Shown: piece after piece, positions 17,474-25,000 of the stretch
Numbering within the stretch: the first letter of the stretch is position 1
Layout: every line of letters begins with the position of its first letter
Source of the DNA: Pandoraea commovens
Lineage (GTDB): Bacteria; Pseudomonadota; Gammaproteobacteria; Burkholderiales; Burkholderiaceae
Assembly (NCBI RefSeq): GCF_902459615.1
Contig: NZ_CABPSA010000002.1
Span: 372,001-436,000, forward strand
DNA: 64,000 bases
Direction of reading: 5' to 3'
Notes under the pieces: generated by a model
What the model was told of the DNA's origin: nothing
The model's database searches: none
The model's input: the letters and a program-made list of their open reading frames with translations, nothing else
Translations under genes and position numbers: made by a program

Positions 17474-19978
17474 TTACCAGCGCGCCGTCACGCTGCCGAT
17501 GACCGTGCGGCCCGTGCCGTAGTAGCACTGCACGGTGGTGTTGCAGCCCGCCACGTAGGTGCGGTCGAACAGGTTGGTTGCGTTCAGTTGCAGACGCCAG
17601 CGCCAGCCGATGTCGGCGTGCAGCGACGCGTCGACGAGCGTCACACTGGGCACCGAGAACGAGTTCACCGAGTCGCCCGCCGTCTGGCCGAGATAGCGGA
17701 TACCGGCCCCCGCGCCGAGCTTGGCATCGCCCACACTGCCGAAGTTGTAGTCGGCCCACAGCGACGCCATATTGCGCGGCACGCCATACGGACGCTTGCC
17801 CAGATCGGTGTTGTTGCTGCGCGTGACCTCCACGTCCTGATATGTGTAGCTTGCCACCATGTTGAGCTTCGACGTGAGGCTCATGCGGGCTTCGAGTTCC
17901 ACGCCACGCGAGCGCACTTCGCCCGTCTGAATTGTGTTGCGCGTGTTGGTCGGATCGGCAGTCGAGACGTTTTGCTGCGTCAGGTTGAACAGCGACGCCG
18001 TGAAGATGGCATCGGTGTTCACCGGCTGGTACTTCACACCGATTTCGTACTGCTGACCCGTGGTCGGCTCAAGCGGCGTGCCCGCGAGGTTGGTCGAGAG
18101 CGTGGGCAGGAACGACGTCGAATAGCTGAAGTACGGCGACAGACCGATAGCCGATTCGTACAGCAGGCCCGCGCGCCACGTGAACTTGTTCGGCGTTTGC
18201 TTGACCGACGATTTGTTGAGGTTGTTGTCGGTCGTCGACCACGTGAAGTCTTCCCGGCCACCCAGCGTCAGATACCAGCGGTCCCAGCGCATCTGGTCTT
18301 GCAGGTACAGGCCGAGTTGCGTTTGCGTCTGGTCGGTGCTGGTCGTGGGGTTGGCGGGCAACACGCCCTTCACGCCATAAACCGGCGCGTAGAGATCGAG
18401 CGACGGTGCGGAGCCCGACCACACGCGGTTCAGGAAGCGCTGCGTCTGGAAGTCCGCGCCGCCGACCACTTTGTGCGCGACGGGGCCGGTCGTCGTGTCG
18501 TACTGCACGTTGTTGTCGAGCTGCCAGCCGTTCAGGATCGGCGCGGCCTGATAGGCCGTGCGTTGCAGTGTGCGTTGATCGGCCAGCAGCGCGGTGCCAT
18601 AGATCGACTTGTAGTCGAGATCCATGTGCGTGAAGCGCGCCGTCGAGCGGAATTGCAGCGCGTCGTTCACGCGGTGTTCAAAGCGGTAGCCGGTGGCGAC
18701 CTGCGTCTTGCGATAGCGGTCGAACGACGGATCGCCGGTGAGCAGATCGCGGTCGATGCGGCCCCAGCGGGAGTCCTTCACCATGCCCAGCGCCGGGCCA
18801 TAGCTGACCGATGAGCCCATGTTGTCCTGCATGTAGTTGACGAACCACGTGAAGCTCGTCTGCGCGTTCGGACGCCACGTGATCGACGGCTGAATCATCA
18901 GACGGTCGTCGCTCACATTGTCGGTCTGCGCGTTCGACATCCGACCAAGGCCGGTGATGCGATAGAGCAGCGTGCCGTCTTCGTTGGCGGGGCCGGTCAT
19001 GTCCACACGCAGTTGACGACGGTCGAACGTGCCGTAGTCGACGCCGATCTCGCGGTAGGCTTCCGCGCTCGGTGCCTTGCTCACCAGATTGACGAGACCA
19101 CCGAGGTTGCCTGCGCCATAGAGGATCGAGCTGGGTCCGCGCAGCACTTCCACACGCTCGAGCGTGTACGGATCGACGCGAACGGCGGCGTAGCTGCCAG
19201 GGCGATTCGCGATCTGCGGCACACGCAGGCCGTCCCAGTAGACATCGGCGTTGAAACCGCGAATGTAAAACCAGTCGGCACGGGTGTCGCTGCCGTACGG
19301 ATCGGCGTTCACCCCGGCGGCGTACTTCAGCGCGTCCGTCACGGTCTGGACGGCCTGATCGTTCATCTGATCGCGCGGGATCACGCTGATCGATTGCGAC
19401 GTCTGCATGATCGACGTATCCGACTTGGTCGCCGTATCGCTGCGTGTGGCCACATAGCCGACCACTGGACCGCGTGCGACGTCGCGCTCGGCGCGGGCGG
19501 TCACGTCGGTCTGCGGCAAGGCGACGGCCGCACCGGTGGTGGTGGCGGCCGATGCGTTCGGAACGGGCGCGACGATGTAGCCGCCGTTCGGCTGGCCGGT
19601 CGCTTGCAGGCCCGTGCCTTCGATCAGGATCGCGAGGGCGAGCGACGGCGTGTACGTGCCGGAGGCGCCTGCCGTGCGCTTGTCGGCGATCTGGGCGGCG
19701 TCGTACGAGATCATCAGGCCTGTCTGCTGCGCGAAGGCGACCAGCCCTTGTTGCAGCGAACCGGCGGGGATGTGCAGCGACTGCGCGGCGCGTGCGGCGG
19801 TGGCCGCTTGTGCCGGTGTCTGTGCATGAGCGTCCGTCGTCGTGAGGACGGTCAGTGCCGACAGGGCGGTCAGCGTGAAGAGCGCCCCGGCGGCGAGGGT
19901 GACGGCGCGGTGTGTGTGACGGGCGGGCGCGCGGGCACGTGCGGCACGCGAGAGCGTGTGGCTGACGTGAGAAGACAT
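17474..19978 (-). CDS. TonB-dependent siderophore receptor with FecA-type signalling domain
   Basis: An 834-residue outer-membrane receptor. A long signal peptide ends near DAHAQ. A secretin/TonB short N-terminal (STN) domain follows, LHIPAGSLQQGLVAFAQQTG to about residue 130. Then come the plug (SISVIPRDQMNDQAVQTVTD, VEVLRGPSSILYGAGNLGG) and the beta barrel ending in the aromatic W of SVTARW. The STN domain means that ligand binding is signalled to the FecR-like protein encoded next door. A strong ribosome site (AGGAAAGGA) supports the start at 19978. The class resembles ferric hydroxamate/pyoverdine-type receptors; the siderophore is unknown. Confidence 0.92.
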   Translation of the reverse strand: MSSHVSHTLSRAARARAPARHTHRAVTLAAGALFTLTALSALTVLTTTDAHAQTPAQAATAARAAQSLHIPAGSLQQGLVAFAQQTGLMISYDAAQIADKRTAGASGTYTPSLALAILIEGTGLQATGQPNGGYIVAPVPNASAATTTGAAVALPQTDVTARAERDVARGPVVGYVATRSDTATKSDTSIMQTSQSISVIPRDQMNDQAVQTVTDALKYAAGVNADPYGSDTRADWFYIRGFNADVYWDGLRVPQIANRPGSYAAVRVDPYTLERVEVLRGPSSILYGAGNLGGLVNLVSKAPSAEAYREIGVDYGTFDRRQLRVDMTGPANEDGTLLYRITGLGRMSNAQTDNVSDDRLMIQPSITWRPNAQTSFTWFVNYMQDNMGSSVSYGPALGMVKDSRWGRIDRDLLTGDPSFDRYRKTQVATGYRFEHRVNDALQFRSTARFTHMDLDYKSIYGTALLADQRTLQRTAYQAAPILNGWQLDNNVQYDTTTGPVAHKVVGGADFQTQRFLNRVWSGSAPSLDLYAPVYGVKGVLPANPTTSTDQTQTQLGLYLQDQMRWDRWYLTLGGREDFTWSTTDNNLNKSSVKQTPNKFTWRAGLLYESAIGLSPYFSYSTSFLPTLSTNLAGTPLEPTTGQQYEIGVKYQPVNTDAIFTASLFNLTQQNVSTADPTNTRNTIQTGEVRSRGVELEARMSLTSKLNMVASYTYQDVEVTRSNNTDLGKRPYGVPRNMASLWADYNFGSVGDAKLGAGAGIRYLGQTAGDSVNSFSVPSVTLVDASLHADIGWRWRLQLNATNLFDRTYVAGCNTTVQCYYGTGRTVIGSVTARW

Positions 19979-20103
19979 GACGGCGGTTTCCTTTCCTGGG
20001 AGCATCGAAACATCGAATTGGGCTTTCCTGTCTATGCCCCGCGAGATTCGAAAACCCCTCAGTCCGACGTCAAAAAATTTTCGGTGCGTGGGTGACGGCC
20101 GTT

Positions 20104-21207
20104 TCAGGTGTGCGTGCGGTCGCCGCCGATGGCGCGGCGCGTGGGCACTTCGGTGGGTGAACGGCCAGTGTTTGCGCTGGCGTTGTTGCCCGGCTGAACG
20201 CGCACGAACCAGCGGGTGTAGCGCTGGACGTCGACGGGCAAGGCGCGCGAGAGCATGTCGAGCACGCGATCGGTGTCGTCGACCGGATAGATGCCCGACA
20301 CCGGCAAGCGGGCGATCTCCGGCGCGCAGCCGAGATGCCCGCGTCGATAGCGACCCAGTTCGGCAAGGAACGCGCCGAGCGGCATGGCGTGCACGACTAG
20401 CATTCCTTGTGTCCACGCGGCAGCTGCATTGGCGACACCGACATCGTCGAAGCGTGAGCGCAGGGCCGTGGCGTCGAAGGTGGCGCCCTGTCCGGCCGTG
20501 AGAACGACGGCGGCGTCGGTCGCGTTGGCCGGGACCACGCGCACCGCACCTTCGAGCACGGCCACGGCGGCGCTGTCGTCGTGCTGACGGACGGCGAAAC
20601 GTGTACCGAGCGCCTGAAGACTGCCCTGAGCGGTGTCGACGAAGAACGGGCGATGCCCGTGATCTGCGTCCGCGCCTGTGGTGACTGCGATTTCCCCGCG
20701 CACGAGTCGCAGACGCCGCACGTCCTGCGAGAAGTGCAGGTCGACGGCGGAATCGGTGTTGAGCGCGAGGACAGTGCCGTCAGCAAGCTGTACCGTGCGG
20801 CGCTCGCCCACGCCGGTGCTCAGATCGGCACGCCAGGCGTGCACGGTGTTCGAGTCGCTGGCCGACCAGACCGCGCCCGTCACACCCGCGACCGCGATGA
20901 GGCCGAGCACGCGGCGTCGACCCTGATTCGCGTTGGCCCGCACGAGCGTGTTGTGCGCAACCAGCGGAGGAATTGTCCGAAGATGTGCGCCGAAGTCCAC
21001 CAGACGTTGCCACGCGAGCGCGTGTCGTGCGTCGGCGTCATGCCAGCGTTGCCAGTCGGCGTGCGTGTCCGCGTCCGCCTTGTCATTTGTCCCGACAGCT
21101 TGCAGGCGGACGAACCATTCGGTGGCCGCAAGCGTGACGGCTTCCGGTAATGACGTGGTGGCTGCGAGGCGGGCGGAGCTCTCGTTGGAGGGCATCGGGC
21201 GGATCAT
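20104..21207 (-). CDS. FecR-family anti-sigma/sigma-regulator protein
   Basis: A 367-residue FecR-family inner-membrane protein. The N-terminal DUF4880-like segment carries AATEWFVRLQ and WQRWHDADARHALAWQRL. A single membrane helix is near residues 100-115 (VLGLIAVAGVTGAVW). The periplasmic FecR domain contains ERRTVQLADGTVLALNTDSAVD and LVRGEIAV. It relays receptor occupancy to the sigma factor, whose gene overlaps this one by four bases. Confidence 0.9.
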   Translation of the reverse strand: MIRPMPSNESSARLAATTSLPEAVTLAATEWFVRLQAVGTNDKADADTHADWQRWHDADARHALAWQRLVDFGAHLRTIPPLVAHNTLVRANANQGRRRVLGLIAVAGVTGAVWSASDSNTVHAWRADLSTGVGERRTVQLADGTVLALNTDSAVDLHFSQDVRRLRLVRGEIAVTTGADADHGHRPFFVDTAQGSLQALGTRFAVRQHDDSAAVAVLEGAVRVVPANATDAAVVLTAGQGATFDATALRSRFDDVGVANAAAAWTQGMLVVHAMPLGAFLAELGRYRRGHLGCAPEIARLPVSGIYPVDDTDRVLDMLSRALPVDVQRYTRWFVRVQPGNNASANTGRSPTEVPTRRAIGGDRTHT

Positions 21208-21737
21208 GCGGCATCTCCGAAGCAGCAGGCGTGCAGGGCTTTGACGATATGGCGTTGCACGGTCGCGATGGAGATGCCGACGGTCTCGGCGATGTCACGC
21301 TGTGCGAGGCCGTCGAGTTGCGACATGAGGAAAACGCGGCGCACGACAGGCGGCAGGCCGTCGAGGCGACGATCGATGTCGATGAGTGTCTGGAGCAGGA
21401 TGGCGCGGGTCTCGGGGTCGGGCGCGATGGCTTCGGGCTGTGCGGCGAGCGCGTCGAGATAAGCAGCTTCGATCTTGCGATGGCGATGCAGATTGGCGAC
21501 CAGTCCTTGCGCGACCACAGTGAGAAAGGCGCGGGGTTCGCGCGGGCAGACGGGGGTGTCCTTGCTGAGCAGACGCACGAAAGTGTCGTGCGCGAGGTCG
21601 GCGGCGTCGCCGTGATTGCCGAGTTTGCGATGCAGCCAGTTGCGCAGCCAGCCGTGGTGATCGTGATAGAGCGCGGCCACGCCGGACGCGTCCGCGCGTG
21701 CGTGATCTTTGCGTCCCCCGTTGTCGTCACGCATCAT
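21204..21737 (-). CDS. ECF sigma factor, FecI type
   Basis: A 177-residue extracytoplasmic-function sigma factor. Region 2 contains DAADLAHDTFVRLLSK (residues 46-61), and region 4 contains RRVFLMSQLDGLAQRDIAETVGIS and VQRHIVKALHACCF near the C-terminus. It should direct RNA polymerase to the downstream receptor promoter when the surface receptor signals. It is the first gene of the set sigma factor, FecR, receptor, and a Fur box lies just upstream, so iron starvation probably switches the set on. Confidence 0.9.
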   Translation of the reverse strand: MMRDDNGGRKDHARADASGVAALYHDHHGWLRNWLHRKLGNHGDAADLAHDTFVRLLSKDTPVCPREPRAFLTVVAQGLVANLHRHRKIEAAYLDALAAQPEAIAPDPETRAILLQTLIDIDRRLDGLPPVVRRVFLMSQLDGLAQRDIAETVGISIATVQRHIVKALHACCFGDAA

Positions 21738-21792
21738 GATGTTGGCTTGGTCGCCCGAACCGGCAACCGTCGCTGATCTAGCAGCTTTTGAG

Positions 21793-21811
21793 GTTAATGA
21801 TAATCATTCGC
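21793..21811. promoter_or_regulatory. Fur box upstream of the FecI-type sigma factor
   Basis: The core AATGATAATCATT is palindromic apart from its centre and matches most of the 19-base Fur consensus (GATAATGATAATCATTATC). It sits about 60 bases upstream of the sigma-factor start, a normal position for iron-dependent repression. Confidence 0.8.
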
Positions 21812-21887
21812 ATCATATCATGACCTATCGTGCGGTGACGGATGGAGGGGGGATTAAGACCACCGCGAATGGGGGATTGGGTTGATG

Positions 21888-21903
21888 CTGTACAAATGTA
21901 CAG
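21888..21903 (+). promoter_or_regulatory. LexA (SOS) box upstream of the tandem uvrA
   Basis: CTGTACAAATGTACAG fits the LexA consensus CTGT-N8-ACAG exactly and is a near-perfect palindrome. It lies about 140 bases before the GTG start of the UvrA gene and in the gap shared with the sigma-factor gene on the other strand. SOS control of a UvrA gene is expected biology. Confidence 0.75.
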
Positions 21904-22044
21904 TACAATCGCAGCGTGCCAGCGACGTCTGGATGCTGCCAGCGGCTGTCGCATCGGCCTGATACAGTAGTTCCCCCGAGGCGCTTATGCGCTCTGTCGT
22001 TTTGTCGCTTTGTCCTTTTCGCACTGATACGGCTCTGATACCCA

Positions 22045-25000
22045 GTGGACAAGTCCTCCTCGAAACCCGACCCGTCGGCCAGCCACGCCATTCGTATTCG
22101 TGGCGCCCGCCAGCACAACCTCAAGAATCTCGACGTCGATCTCCAGACCGGTGAGATGACCGTCGTGACCGGTCCGTCCGGTTCCGGCAAGTCCAGTCTG
22201 GTCTTCGACACGCTGTTCGCCGAAGGCCAGCGCCGCTATGTCGAGACGTTCAGCGCTTACGCGCGCCAGTTCCTCGACCGCATGGATCGTCCGCAGGTCG
22301 ACCACGTGGAAGGCGTGCCGCCCGCCATCGCCATCGATCAGACCAACCCCGTGCGCAGCTCGCGCTCGACGGTCGGCACGATGACCGAACTCAACGATCA
22401 CCTCAAGCTCCTCTTCGCCCGCGCGGCGGCGCTGTTCGATCGCGAAACCGCCCAGCCGGTGCGTCACGACACGCCCGAGACGATCTACGCGGACCTCATG
22501 GCGCGCACCGCCCAGAGCGATCCGCGTCTGGTCGTCACCTTCCCGGTCGAGTTGCCCGGTAGCGTCACGCCCGACGAAGTGGAGCAATGGCTCTCGGCGT
22601 CCGGTTACACACGCGTGCAGGCTGAGCGCGAAATCACGACCACCGAGGGCACGCGAAAGGTGCTCGACGTTGTCGCCGACCGCTTCCGTCTTCAGAACAC
22701 GGAGAAGGCGCGCGCGATGGAAGCCATCGAGTCTTCGCTCAAGCGCGGCCGTGCCCGGGTGAACGTCTATGTGCTGGCCGAAGAAGGCGAGCCGGACATC
22801 TGGCGCTATTCGCAGGACCTGCATTGCCCCGACAGCGATCTGCATTACGCCGATCCGCAACCCGCGCTCTTCTCGTTCAACTCTGCGTACGGCGCGTGCG
22901 AAGCGTGTCGCGGGTTCGGTCGCGTGATCGGCGTCGACCTCGGTCTGGTGATTCCCGACGAACGCAAGACGCTGCGCGGTGGTGCGGTCAAGACGATTCA
23001 GACGCCCGCGTGGAAAGAGATTCAGGAAGACCTGCTGGAGTACGCAGGCAAAGCGGGCATCCCGCGCGACACGCCGTGGTCGAAGCTCTCGCCCGAACAT
23101 CGCGAATGGGTCATCGAAGGCGACCCCGACTGGCAAGGCGAGTGGAACAAGCAGTGGTATGGCATTCGCCGCTTCTTCGGCTATCTGGAGTCGAAGGCGT
23201 ACAAGATGCACATTCGCGTGCTGCTCTCGAAGTACCGCAGCTACACCACGTGCGACACATGCGGTGGTGCGCGTCTGAAGACCGAAGGTCTGCTGTGGCG
23301 ACTCGGCTCGAAAGAGAATGCCGACGCCGTGCTGCCGCCCGCCCAGCGCTTCATGCCGCGTGGTGTGTCGTGGTCGCGCGAGCAACTCGAAGCGCTGCCC
23401 GGCCTGACGATGCACGATCTGATGCTCATGCCGATCACGCGCGTGCGTCAGTTCTTCGATTCGCTGACGTTGCCGTCCAGCCTGCTCGATGACGCGCTGA
23501 AGTTGCTGCAAGAGGAAGTCGGCACGCGTCTGAAGTATCTGTGCGATGTCGGCATCGGCTACCTCACACTCGACCGCCAGAGCCGCACGCTCTCCGGCGG
23601 CGAAGTGCAACGTATCAATCTGACGACGGCGCTCGGTACGTCGCTGGTCAACACGCTGTTCGTGCTCGACGAGCCGAGTATCGGTTTGCATCCGCGCGAC
23701 ATGGACCGCATCGTCGCCGCGATGCATCGGTTGCGCGATGCGGGCAACACGCTGGTCGTCGTGGAGCACGATCCGGCTGTGATGCTGGCCGCCGATCGCG
23801 TCATCGACATGGGGCCGGGGCCGGGCGAGCGCGGTGGGCAGATTGTGTTCGACGGTACGCCCGAGGAAGTGCGTCACGCCGACACGCTGACCGGCAGCTA
23901 TCTCGGCGGTCGCAAACATGTGGCGAACGCGTCGAACTGGCGCGCGCGTCCGGTGGACGAGGCGACGCCGCGTCTGACGCTGACCGGTGCCCGCGAGCAC
24001 AACCTCAAGCACGTCGACGTCGACATTCCGCTGGGACGCCTCGTGTGCGTGACCGGCGTCTCCGGTTCCGGTAAGTCGACGCTGGTGCAGGACATCCTCA
24101 GCCCGGCGCTGGCGCGTCACTTCGGTGACCCCACCGAAGCACCGGGTGCGCACGACGAACTGATCGGTGCCGAGCAATTGTCGGGCGTCGTGTTCGTCGA
24201 CCAGTCGCCTATCGGCAAGACAGCGCGCTCGAATCCGGCAAGTTACGTCGGCGCATTCGACGAAATCCGCAAGCTGTTCGCTGCTGAGCCAGTCGCGCTG
24301 CAACGCGGTTACAACGCCAGCACGTTCAGCTTCAACTCCGGTAATGGCCGTTGCCCGACGTGCGGCGGCTCGGGTTTCGAACACGTGGAGATGCAATTCC
24401 TGAGCGATGTGTATCTTCGTTGCCCGGATTGCGACGGCAAGCGCTACCGCGCCGAAGTGCTGGACGTGAAGATCCAGCGTGCCATTCCCGGCGAAGCGAT
24501 GCGCGAACTGAGCGTGTCGGACGTGCTGGAACTGACCGTCAACGAGGCCGTGAAGCTGTTCTCGTCGGATCGCGACGTGCTGCGTGTGTTACAGCCGATC
24601 GTGGACGTCGGCCTCGAATACGTGAAGCTCGGCCAGCCGGTGCCGACGCTCTCCGGTGGCGAAGCACAACGTCTGAAGCTCGCCGGTTTCCTTGCAGAAG
24701 CGGCGCAGAAGAAGACGGCGAGCGGGCAGAAGGTTGCGCATCGTGGCCGTCTCTTCATCTTCGACGAACCGACGACCGGGCTGCACTTCGACGACATCGC
24801 GAAGCTCATGCGCGCGTTCGGCAAGTTGCTCGACGGCGGCAATTCGCTGCTCGTCATCGAACACAATCTGGACGTGGTGCGTGCGGCGGACTGGATCATC
24901 GATCTCGGGCCGGAAGGCGGCGAAGGCGGTGGTGAAGTGTTGTGTGCGGGGACACTCGCGCATGTCGTGGCGTGCGAAGGGTCGCACACCGGGCGCGCAC